49,787 bases of DNA from Steroidobacter sp. Lineage in GTDB: Bacteria; Pseudomonadota; Gammaproteobacteria; Steroidobacterales; Steroidobacteraceae. The position numbers and the translations under genes were made by a program. Within the stretch, counting starts at the first letter, position 1, and each line of letters opens with the position of its first letter. The notes under the pieces are model-generated. The model was not told where the DNA came from. It saw only the letters and a program-made list of their open reading frames with translations, and did no database searches. The DNA is taken from contig JAICPY010000022.1 in NCBI GenBank assembly GCA_025929585.1, positions 1-49,787 on the forward strand, read 5' to 3'. Of this stretch, positions 14,380 through 22,269 are shown in pieces.

Positions 14380-17160
14380 ATGGGCATACGGAAGAACGCT
14401 AAATTCTTGACGGCAACGGAGATCGAAGATTTCGTCAGGGCCTGTGTATTGATGAAAGCAGATATCGTCAACCCCGGCGCGCCGGCTGGCGATCAGTACA
14501 GCCGATGGGATGAATATGTCGCGATTCATCAAATGATCCAGAACGCATTCGCGCCGGGGGCTGCAAGCGTCAACTTCGGTCACGGCGGCAACCTGGCATT
14601 CAGCTTTCTCAGCTGGCATCGCTACTTCTTATATCGCCTGGAACTCGAGCTGCAATCGCACGTGCCCGGCGTGATGCTTCCCTATTGGGATTGGACCGAT
14701 CCGACCTCGATCATGACCGACACATTCTTGGGCCCGGACGGAGGCGCGGGCGACGTCGTGCAGCGCGGGTATTTCGCATTTGACCGCCCTGGCGTTGGAG
14801 CGAACACGACAGCATTGCCGGCGTGGTGGCCCGCGGCATTGGTTGGATGGCGCTTACCCGCAGTGTTCGGCACTTGGGAAGGTGGACTGCGGCGCAGCCT
14901 TGATTCGCCTGCTGATTTGCCGACGACCGACGATCTACGTGAAGCGCTGCAGATGAATACCTATGCTGATTTTCAGAACGCACTGGAAAGCGGCGCTGGG
15001 CTCGCGTCCGGCCATCAAATGCACAATCGGATGCACACGTGGATCGGAGGGCACATGGGGAATCCGGCGGCATCGCCGTTCGATCCGATCTTCTATCTAC
15101 ATCATTGCAACATCGATCGACTTTGGGCGATGTGGCAAATGGACGGTCACGCGGATGAATATCCGGCGGCAGGCGGCGATCCTCATCATCTTCGCAACGA
15201 CATCATGTATCCGTGGACAGGTGGTGCCGCCGGTTATGGCACGAACGCCGCGATCGAAAGTTCAATCCCGATGCCGGATTTCAGCGGGCTGGGCGCACAG
15301 ACGAACGAAGACACACTCGACTTCAGAACCGAGTACGACTACACGTACGACACACTCGCCATCATCGGCATCGGCCTCGATCGCACCGGCAGCATGTTGG
15401 GATTGACGCCGGATCCGATGACCTCTGGCGCTCCGGACGTCACTAAATGGGAAGCTGCGACGCGAGGCGTCTCTGCCTTCCTGCAAGATTGCGAGACGGT
15501 CCAAGACAGCGCAGTCACGTATGTGCATTGCGGTGTTAAGACATTCCGGCGATTGTTGGCCAATGATTTCACTAACGTCTTCGCCGCGCCTGGATACGGA
15601 CTCGTCAAAAACGGAGGCACGTTCAGTCAGGCAGCCTTCGATGCGGCCGCCGGTGCGATGACCCCGGCAGGATCGACTCCACTTGCCGATGCACTTTTGG
15701 ATGTACAAGACACCATCGTCGAGCCGCCATTTGCCGGTCAACCGACGGATGAACGACGCTATCTAGCGATGCTGACCGACGGTCTGTTGACCGCAGGTGC
15801 ACCACTGAACTCGATCGCAGATGGATCACTCACCCGCACTGCGATCTTTGCAATGGGCTTCGGCACGGCCGCTGATGTCGACTATGGCACGCTGGCAGAC
15901 GTCGTCGCCAAAGGGCAAACACTGACGACGACGCAGATCTTCCACGGCGAGAACGCGGGGACTATAGACAAGTTTTATTCCAACGCGCTGGCAGCAGCGA
16001 TCGGCTTTACGACGATTTTCGATCCCGTGATCGAGCTCTTTGCAGGTGAACACACGCACGTGGATTTCCATGCGACCTCCGCGGACGATGTTTTCATGAT
16101 CACTGTTCAGGGCATGGACTTCGACGATGACAATTGGTCGTTCCATCTGCATGGCCCAGGCGGCACGATGCTGTACGGCGATGCGATGAAGCATGCTGAG
16201 CACACCTGCCACGAGTGCTGTCCTGCGCCTACGGTAAGCGCGAAGCGCGCGAACGGCAGGCTTACTCTCATCGTTCAACGCGGCAACGCCGAGGCAGCTT
16301 GCTGGGTGGGACGATGGCGACTCATGGTCGCATTCAAAGCGCGGCGCTTCGATGCGATGGTCATGCCTGAGATCGGCGAATGGCTGTTCCCCGTCAGTGC
16401 AGGCCCGGTTCGCGGCGCGCGTTATGCACGATTGCTGCAGCAACCTTTGCAGCGCCGCGCGAAACGCAACTCCTTACGTCGGGCATTGCATCCGCTGGAT
16501 GTCACCACGGTCGGCACAAATCGCAATGACCGAGAGGCCTGCGACTGCTTGGTTAACATTTACGCTCGCACGGGTCTTCGCCTGCGGCTTTCGACTCCAA
16601 ACACTTTGCTGTCGATCGGCGAAGAATTGACTGTCGAGGTGCACAACGATCTCCTGCGGGGCAGCATCGTTCCGACGCGATCGTTCGCTCGGTTGGTAGC
16701 GCCCAGCATCGATCTCAAAGCATTGGTCGCCGGAGTGAAGCGCAATGCGATCCCGGCACACGCGGCGCTGAAAGGCTCGACTGCATTGAAGTTCGACTCC
16801 GCTAAAGTTTTGGCAGCGCTGGAACGCACCAGTCCAAAGCTCGCAAACCTGAGAGATCGCGCGATTCGCCTCGTCAGTCATCATGGTGGACCGCTTCACA
16901 TTCACGACAAGGAAACAGCGATTCGCGGTGTCTATCATCTGGGGCTGTATATGGAGGGCACGTACTATCCGAACGAAGCTTCGCCGACTGCTGGGCATGG
17001 CGGCCATCACGGATCCTCGCACGGCACCAAACCGCAGGACGGCGAGTACTTCAATCGTCTGCTCAATGTCGCGATCGCAGTGGATGAACGACCCCGGCGT
17101 ACAGCCTCCGCGGAGATAGGCAAAACACGAACCGCCAAGAGGGCGCGCAAGAGCAAGTGA
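14380..17160 (+). CDS. Tyrosinase fused to a von Willebrand factor A domain
   Basis: A 926-residue protein in three parts. Residues 1-300 are a type-3 dicopper tyrosinase domain. CuA ligands are probably His50, His68 and His80 (SWHRYFLYRLE); CuB ligands are His215 and His219 (HNRMHTWIGGHM) and the His241/His242 pair in DPIFYLHHCNIDRLW. Residues 325-545 are a vWA domain with MIDAS-like DRTGSM (334-339), the Thr motif GSTPLADAL (431-439) and Asp467 in MLTDGL. Residues 550-926 are not recognised; they contain a Cys-rich HTCHECC (608-614), a His-rich HGGHHGSSHG (873-882) and a basic tail. No signal peptide is seen, so either it is cytoplasmic or it is released by another route. Expected activity is oxidation of phenols to quinones; the vWA part suggests a metal-dependent protein contact. 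The ATG follows GGGAGGTCGGCC. The gene stands alone with no caddie protein nearby. Confidence 0.85.
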   Translation: MGIRKNAKFLTATEIEDFVRACVLMKADIVNPGAPAGDQYSRWDEYVAIHQMIQNAFAPGAASVNFGHGGNLAFSFLSWHRYFLYRLELELQSHVPGVMLPYWDWTDPTSIMTDTFLGPDGGAGDVVQRGYFAFDRPGVGANTTALPAWWPAALVGWRLPAVFGTWEGGLRRSLDSPADLPTTDDLREALQMNTYADFQNALESGAGLASGHQMHNRMHTWIGGHMGNPAASPFDPIFYLHHCNIDRLWAMWQMDGHADEYPAAGGDPHHLRNDIMYPWTGGAAGYGTNAAIESSIPMPDFSGLGAQTNEDTLDFRTEYDYTYDTLAIIGIGLDRTGSMLGLTPDPMTSGAPDVTKWEAATRGVSAFLQDCETVQDSAVTYVHCGVKTFRRLLANDFTNVFAAPGYGLVKNGGTFSQAAFDAAAGAMTPAGSTPLADALLDVQDTIVEPPFAGQPTDERRYLAMLTDGLLTAGAPLNSIADGSLTRTAIFAMGFGTAADVDYGTLADVVAKGQTLTTTQIFHGENAGTIDKFYSNALAAAIGFTTIFDPVIELFAGEHTHVDFHATSADDVFMITVQGMDFDDDNWSFHLHGPGGTMLYGDAMKHAEHTCHECCPAPTVSAKRANGRLTLIVQRGNAEAACWVGRWRLMVAFKARRFDAMVMPEIGEWLFPVSAGPVRGARYARLLQQPLQRRAKRNSLRRALHPLDVTTVGTNRNDREACDCLVNIYARTGLRLRLSTPNTLLSIGEELTVEVHNDLLRGSIVPTRSFARLVAPSIDLKALVAGVKRNAIPAHAALKGSTALKFDSAKVLAALERTSPKLANLRDRAIRLVSHHGGPLHIHDKETAIRGVYHLGLYMEGTYYPNEASPTAGHGGHHGSSHGTKPQDGEYFNRLLNVAIAVDERPRRTASAEIGKTRTAKRARKSK

Positions 17161-17168
17161 GCTTCGCC

Positions 17169-17198
17169 CAGTAGTGATGCCGACGAGCGACACTACTG
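17169..17198 (+). terminator. Stem-loop after the tyrosinase gene
   Basis: CAGTAGTG (17169-17176) and CACTACTG (17191-17198) form a perfect 8-base stem with a 14-base loop, 8 bases after the tyrosinase stop. There is no T tract. It may be a terminator or 3'-end stabiliser. Confidence 0.4.
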
Positions 17199-17386
17199 TG
17201 GGTTCTCCCGACTTGCAGGCGGGCAACTGCGCATAGCCGCGTACGTCAGAAGGCGGAAAATGCGTTCTCGCCCTGAGCCAAGCGGACTGATGCAGATGCG
17301 ACTACGAGTGAGCTGCGAGAATCTGCACGGCGCACCTCCGCCGATATCGATCGATGGATAATATCGAATCTCAGTAACAGAGCGCT

Positions 17387-17848
17387 CTATTCTGCCGGTC
17401 CTCGAACCATCAGCACTGGGACGGGCGTTGAACGTAGCACCCATTCTGCATCGCTTCCCAAGACGAGCCGGCTGAGACCGCGCCGGCCGTGGGTACCCAT
17501 CACGATGAGATCCGCTGGCCACTCCTTCGCTTTCTCGACAATCAAGTCAGCGGCGCGCCGTCCGATCGTTTCGAGAAACGTGGATTGGGGCTGAAGGCCG
17601 GCTTGTCGCACTAACGCTTCGGCTTCTTCGAGGATGCGGCGTCCCGAGGTCTGCAACGCCGCTATTGCATCCGCGTAGATGGAAGAAGACATGTATGAGG
17701 CATCCAGCGCGGGGCCGATAAGGTACTCATCGACTACGTGCAAGAGCTGAAGCGCTGAGCCGTCCCCTTTCGCGACTTTGATGGCTTCTTGCAGAGCGAG
17801 CTTCGATGGCTCGCTGCCATCGATCGGCACCAGAATGCGCTTATACAT
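17387..17848 (-). CDS. Universal stress protein (UspA family)
   Basis: A 153-residue single Usp domain beginning MYKRILVPIDGSEPSKLAL. It has the ATP-binding motif G-x2-G-x9-G-S in MGTHGRRGLSRLVLGSDAEWV, so it belongs to the ATP-binding group. Two adjacent ATG codons follow GGCGGAGGTCC; the second (17848) is at the better distance. The transaldolase gene lies 152 bases upstream on the same strand, separated by a stem-loop, so co-transcription is possible but not certain. Role: stress survival; no specific partner is visible. Confidence 0.92.
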   Translation of the reverse strand: MYKRILVPIDGSEPSKLALQEAIKVAKGDGSALQLLHVVDEYLIGPALDASYMSSSIYADAIAALQTSGRRILEEAEALVRQAGLQPQSTFLETIGRRAADLIVEKAKEWPADLIVMGTHGRRGLSRLVLGSDAEWVLRSTPVPVLMVRGPAE

Positions 17849-17981
17849 CATGGACCTCCGCCCGAAAGTGTCGTAGCTATCGCGTGCCCGCATGCTACTG
17901 CCGAGTGTCCGTGGCCGCACTGGGGAAATCTACCGAACCCCACGTGGGATTCACGAACCGTACCTTGGCCAACTGCGCTGA

Positions 17982-17995
17982 GCCCGAGATCGGGC
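17982..17995 (-). terminator. Hairpin after the transaldolase gene
   Basis: GCCCG (17982-17986) and CGGGC (17991-17995) pair around a 4-base loop, 5 bases after the transaldolase stop on the minus strand. The stem is short and no T tract follows. Confidence 0.3.
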
Positions 17996-18000
17996 CAGGT

Positions 18001-19119
18001 TCAACCGGCCTGCAGCTGCGCTCGTTTCGAGCTAAGCGCTGCGATGATCGCCTCGTGAGGAGCGACGAACTTCTTGATGCCATCCTCTTCGAGCTTCAGA
18101 GCAATCGCGCTCCAATCAATATCCGCCGCTCGCAGCACCTCCTGCATCGAAAAGGTCCCATCTGTTCGAGCAGTCTCCAGCCGACGTGCAGGATCCCCAT
18201 GATCGCGATATGCAATCAGAGTGTCGGGTGGCAGCGTCGTCACCGTATCGGGGCCGATCAATGGCTCGACATACTTCACATCGCTATAACGGGCATCTTT
18301 GGTGCCAGTGCTCGCCCACAGCAGGCGTTGAGGTCTCGCCCCCTTTACGGCCAAGGCCTGCCAGCGAGCAGTGAGCACCGTCTTGCGAAAATGGGCGTAC
18401 GCACCGCGGGCGCACATCAAAGCGCATTCTCCGGCGAGCGCTCGAACCTGCGGGTTCGAGGCAGATTCCAGCTTCGGATCCAGCAGCGTGTCGATGCGGC
18501 TCAAAAAGAAGCTTGCAACCGACGCTACCTGGCCAATCGGGAGGTTCTTCCGAACACGATCCTCCAATCCAGACAAATAGGCCTCGAGGACTTCCGCATA
18601 TCGCTCCACCGTGAACAGCAGCGTGACATTTACATTGATACCTTCTGCGATCAGCCGGCGAATCGCCGCGACGCCTTCGGTCGTTCCGGGAACTTTGACC
18701 ATCAGGTTGTTTTTGCCCACGAGCGTCCAAAGGCGCTTTGCATCCGCATACGTTGCTTCCGCATCCCGTGCCAACAGCGGCGAAACCTCGAGGCTCACGA
18801 AACCGTCGCGACCCTCGGTACGCACGAAAACGGGGTTCAACTGATCCGCCGCTATCAAGATGTCCTCGACCATCAGGGCCTCATGCATCTCTTGCGCGGT
18901 ATGTCCGGCGCGCACATGAGCAGCGATCGCCTCATCGTAGCTATCATGTTCCGCAATGGCTTTCTGGAAAATGGCAGGATTGGAGGTGACGCCGCTGAGA
19001 CCGTCCTGCGCGATCAAACGCAACAGCTCGCCGTTCTTCAGAAAACTGCGCTCGATGTGGTCGATCCACACGCTTTGGCCGAGCTCGGCCAAGCGGCGTA
19101 AAGGATTGCTCTGGCTCAT
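18001..19119 (-). CDS. tal: Transaldolase
   Basis: A 372-residue cytoplasmic enzyme of the non-oxidative pentose phosphate pathway, exchanging a dihydroxyacetone unit between sedoheptulose-7-phosphate and glyceraldehyde-3-phosphate. Signatures: GVTSNPAIFQKAI (43-55), NLMVKVPGTTEG with the Schiff-base Lys142, NVNVTLLFTVERY, and LLWASTGTKD. It is the longer bacterial type found in actinobacteria and many proteobacteria, here without the phosphoglucose-isomerase fusion sometimes seen. The ATG follows GTGGGAGAAGCATC. It is transcribed divergently from the PRPP synthase gene, so both genes around this 260-base spacer use or make pentose phosphates. Confidence 0.94.
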   Translation of the reverse strand: MSQSNPLRRLAELGQSVWIDHIERSFLKNGELLRLIAQDGLSGVTSNPAIFQKAIAEHDSYDEAIAAHVRAGHTAQEMHEALMVEDILIAADQLNPVFVRTEGRDGFVSLEVSPLLARDAEATYADAKRLWTLVGKNNLMVKVPGTTEGVAAIRRLIAEGINVNVTLLFTVERYAEVLEAYLSGLEDRVRKNLPIGQVASVASFFLSRIDTLLDPKLESASNPQVRALAGECALMCARGAYAHFRKTVLTARWQALAVKGARPQRLLWASTGTKDARYSDVKYVEPLIGPDTVTTLPPDTLIAYRDHGDPARRLETARTDGTFSMQEVLRAADIDWSAIALKLEEDGIKKFVAPHEAIIAALSSKRAQLQAG

Positions 19120-19379
19120 GATGCTTCTCCCACTACATGCGTTTGCGTGCCTTGACTCGACACATTAGACGATGCCGTTCGCTTCAGTCACGTCAAGGTT
19201 TCAGGCGATTTCATTCGAATCGCGACACAAAGCCGGGAAGGTCTGGATAATCAACACACGCGAGCACTCAGCGCTGCGCAGTAGGTCAGATCACGGTACG
19301 CTACATGGATAACTAAAGCGCTGTTGTAGCTAAGCGTTTTTGTGCAACGTTGTCGGGACCTAGAGACATTGGAGGATCG

Positions 19380-20324
19380 ATGCTCATTTTCGCACCCACC
19401 CTTTCGGCAACCTTCGCCCGGGCCGTTGCCGCCGAGTTGGGGGTGCCGCTTGCGGCGAGCGAGGAACGGGAATACGAAGGCGGGGAGCACAAAATGCGTC
19501 CTTTGCAAGAGGTTCGCGGGCAGGAGGTCTTCGTCATTCAAAGCCTGTTCGGCACCGAGCGCGCATCAGCGAATGACAAGCTTTGCCGGTTGTTGTTTTT
19601 CATCGGTGCGTTGAAGGACGCAGGCGCCACAAAGGTAACGGCGTGCCTGCCGTTTCTTGCTTACTCACGCAAAGACCGCCGCACCAAACCGCACGATCCG
19701 GTCGTCAGCCGATACGTGGCTGCGATGTTCGAGGCAGTCGGAGTGGATCGAGTCGTCGTACTCGACGTCCACAATGAGGCGGCCTTCGATAATGCCTTCC
19801 GATGCGAAGCGTTGCGGATCGATGCCATCGAACCCTTCGCTGAGTTCTTATGCACGAAGCTCGAAGCTCGCGACCTGGTCATCGCATCGCCCGACATCGG
19901 CGGAGTCAAGCGAGCGCAACGCTTCCGCGACGTGCTTGCCAGGAAGCTCGGCAAGGACGTGGGATTCGCATTCATGGAGAAGCGGCGCGAGAAAGGGGTG
20001 GTGTCAGGCGAGATCCTGACCGGAACGGTGGAACATCGCGACGTCATTATCTTCGATGACATGATTTCCTCCGGGACGACGACGTTGCGAGCGGCGAGCG
20101 CTGCGAAACGCGCTGGAGCAAACCGCGTCATCGTGATGGCCACACACGCGGCATTTCAACCCGAAGCGGTTCAGCTTTGGCAGGATCAAACGATCGAAAC
20201 CGTCATCGTGAGCGACTCCGTCGCGTTGGATCCCCCCTACGTCGCAGCAGAAAGCACAAGGTTGCAGCTCTGCTCGCTCGCGCCGCTGTTCGCGAGGACC
20301 ATCGCTTCGCTAGGAGCGAAGTGA
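19380..20324 (+). CDS. prs: Ribose-phosphate diphosphokinase, divergent paralogue
   Basis: A 314-residue PRPP synthetase converting ribose-5-phosphate and ATP to PRPP. It has the N-terminal phosphoribosyltransferase-like half with FGTERASANDKL, the SRKDRRTKP segment, VVVLDVHNEAAFDN (the site of the catalytic-loop DLHA segment in usual enzymes), the flexible loop MEKRREKGV and the PRPP loop VIIFDDMISSGTTT. It differs from housekeeping Prs in the DVHNEAAF stretch, so it is probably a second, divergent copy. The start at 19380 follows TTGGAGGATCG; the frame is open 10 codons further but without a ribosome site. No purine or pyrimidine gene is adjacent. Confidence 0.88.
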   Translation: MLIFAPTLSATFARAVAAELGVPLAASEEREYEGGEHKMRPLQEVRGQEVFVIQSLFGTERASANDKLCRLLFFIGALKDAGATKVTACLPFLAYSRKDRRTKPHDPVVSRYVAAMFEAVGVDRVVVLDVHNEAAFDNAFRCEALRIDAIEPFAEFLCTKLEARDLVIASPDIGGVKRAQRFRDVLARKLGKDVGFAFMEKRREKGVVSGEILTGTVEHRDVIIFDDMISSGTTTLRAASAAKRAGANRVIVMATHAAFQPEAVQLWQDQTIETVIVSDSVALDPPYVAAESTRLQLCSLAPLFARTIASLGAK

Positions 20325-20360
20325 TGACGGGGAAATGCGGTGATAAGGTGATGAAGTGAT
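20323..20360. repeat. Degenerate GTGATG-type spacer repeat
   Basis: Starting at the prs stop codon, GTGATGACGG, GGTGATAAGGTGATGAAGTG and similar units repeat. This is the same family as at 3294 and 13367. It lies between the convergent prs and MFS genes. Confidence 0.45.
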
Positions 20361-20428
20361 AACGTCAGAGGCGAAATCCTAGAAGTCGTTTAGATATATG
20401 GCTTCAGCAACAACTCCACGCCTGTCAT

Positions 20429-21841
20429 TCACCCCATCTCCACCGCCTCTTCTTCCGTTTTCGTGGATCTAATTTCGGGTGAGAGCTGCCAGAAGATCCA
20501 CGCGGATGCGCAAGTCATGATGCCGATGGACAAGAAAGTTGCTTGAAAGGCGCGCAGCGCTTGAGCGTGCCCGGGATCGGGGAAGATTCCGTTGAATGTA
20601 GTGAGAAGCGCGGCCGCGGCCGCAACACCCAAGCTCATCGAGAGCATTTGCACGACCGACAACAATCCGTTGCCGCTGCTGGCAGATCGGGCGTCGAGAT
20701 CTTTCAGCGCGACCGTGTTCATCGCCGTGAATTGCAGCGAATTCACTGCACCCAAGAAAAACAACTGAACGACTCTGACCCATACCGGTTGTTCCGGAGT
20801 CGTCAATGAAAAACTGGCAATCATCGCGCCGACTAGAACCGTGTTCGTGACCAGAACGTTGCGATATCCGAAGCGGGCAATCAGGGGCGTCACAGCTCGC
20901 TTCATCGACAGCGCAGCCATCGTCACCGGAATCATGGTGAGTCCTGCTTGCAGAGGGCTGAACCCAAGGCTTACCTGCAATAAAAGCGGCACTAGAAAGG
21001 GCATCGTTGCGGTTCCCAGACGGGCAAACAGATTGCCTATCAGGCCGACGGCGTAAGTCCGCACCTGAAACAATTCCGGTGAGAACAGCGGCGCTGGCGT
21101 TCGCGCGGCATGCAACCAATACGCCGCCAGATTCGCGAGGCCGAAGACCAACAACAGCACGACGAAGGCGCGGTGCAAACCCAACTCACCCAGCCCTTCT
21201 AAGGAAATGGATATGGATGCCATGCCCACTGCTATGAGCAGGTATCCAGTTGCATCGAAGCGCGTCCGTTCTTGCTTCGCATCGCGAGGCATATAGCGCA
21301 GTGTTGCCAATGCCCCGATAAAACCTATGGGAATATTGATTAGGAAGATCCAGTGCCAAGACACCTCTTCGGAGAGCCATCCACCAAGCGTCGGACCGAT
21401 GAGCGGGCCGATCAAACCTGGGATCGCCACGAAGCTCATCGCTTTCAAGAATTGCTCGCGAGGAAATGCGCGCAGCACCGCAAGCCGCCCTACCGGCAGA
21501 AGTAGCGCGCCACCCGCTCCTTGGACGACGCGTGCAACGATGAGCTGCGTCATCGACGATGACAGCGCGCACGCGAGGGATCCGATGACGAATACGAGAA
21601 TCGCGCCGAAGTAGGCTCGACGAACACCGATCCGGTCCGCAATCCAACCCGAGGCTGGAATCAGGATTGCCATCGTCAATGCGTACGCGATCACCACCGA
21701 TTGCATGCGCAAAGGACTTTCATTCAGGCTGCGCGCCATCGAGGGCAACGCGGTATTGACGATCGTCGAATCCAGCGTCTGCATGAAGAAGCCGATCGCG
21801 ACGAGCCACAGGAGCATGCGGGAGCTGGAGCTTTCAGGCAT
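20429..21841 (-). CDS. MFS drug exporter, DHA2 family (MdtD-like)
   Basis: A 470-residue inner-membrane protein with about 14 transmembrane segments. From memory it resembles E. coli MdtD along most of its length: GFFMQTLDSTIVNTALPSMA in TM1 with the Asp typical of proton-coupled DHA2 exporters, ASGWIADRIGVRRAYFGAI (motif A), QGAGGALLLPVGRL, SWHWIFLINIPIG (motif C region) and ARSASSGNGLLSVVQMLSMS. It probably exports a drug or metabolite by proton antiport; the substrate is unknown. No membrane-fusion or TolC partner lies beside it. The ribosome site before the ATG is weak. Spacer repeats lie upstream. Confidence 0.88.
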   Translation of the reverse strand: MPESSSSRMLLWLVAIGFFMQTLDSTIVNTALPSMARSLNESPLRMQSVVIAYALTMAILIPASGWIADRIGVRRAYFGAILVFVIGSLACALSSSMTQLIVARVVQGAGGALLLPVGRLAVLRAFPREQFLKAMSFVAIPGLIGPLIGPTLGGWLSEEVSWHWIFLINIPIGFIGALATLRYMPRDAKQERTRFDATGYLLIAVGMASISISLEGLGELGLHRAFVVLLLVFGLANLAAYWLHAARTPAPLFSPELFQVRTYAVGLIGNLFARLGTATMPFLVPLLLQVSLGFSPLQAGLTMIPVTMAALSMKRAVTPLIARFGYRNVLVTNTVLVGAMIASFSLTTPEQPVWVRVVQLFFLGAVNSLQFTAMNTVALKDLDARSASSGNGLLSVVQMLSMSLGVAAAAALLTTFNGIFPDPGHAQALRAFQATFLSIGIMTCASAWIFWQLSPEIRSTKTEEEAVEMG

Positions 21842-22269
21842 GCACGCAGATTACCGGAGTCACTAGCAGGAGTGCGATGAGGTTCTTTCTACACTCGAGC
21901 TCAGAAGAAGCGCGTGCGCGAGATCAAATCTTCCAGCCCTCCCCAGTTAGCTTTAGCTCCGCAGGAATTTCTCGCAGCGGCGCGGCGGCGCGGCGGATAC
22001 AGAAACGGATCTCATCTGTCTTTCCCTGCTATCTCAGCGTCTCTGCGAGACAAATCTTCATCCTTGCCTGATGCCTTATCCGCCGCGCCGCTGCGCCGCT
22101 GCGAGCTTTTTATGGCACAAGGATGGTTAGGTCACGACGACGAGGCATACCTCGAGATCGGCAAGAGGTATTTCGCAGAGACGCAGTGACCGCGGAGATC
22201 GTAACGAGAATTAAGATGGGCAGCGTGCTATGTCGAAAGACCAAGCAACCTACGCAAGGGAACGGCGCC
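21842..22269. other. 428-base spacer with repeat element
   Basis: No gene. It is mostly occupied by the second copy of the CTCTGCGTCTCTGCG family (21957-22193) between the upstream end of the MFS gene and the 3' end of the M48 peptidase gene. Frames reading through it are repeat artefacts. Confidence 0.7.
21957..22193. repeat. Dispersed spacer repeat, copy 2 (CTCTGCGTCTCTGCG family)
   Basis: Identical to copy 1 at 21957-21983 (27 bases) and 22080-22099 (20 bases), with diverged sequence between. It contains CAGCGTCTCTGCGAGAC (22035-22051) and a unit in the opposite sense, TTTCGCAGAGACGCAGTGAC (22172-22191). The inner segment GCGGCGCGGCGGCGCGGCGG (21974-21993) is a short tandem GCGGC expansion absent from copy 1. 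Confidence 0.7.

Noticed and set aside
14066-14410. Two plus-strand frames rich in Ser, Pro, His and Thr
   Set aside because: They are readings of the TCACC tandem tract and run into the tyrosinase gene in other frames; low complexity, no start signals.
19251-19541. Minus-strand frame across the tal/prs spacer and prs start
   Set aside because: Overlaps the well-supported start of prs; composition of a shadow.
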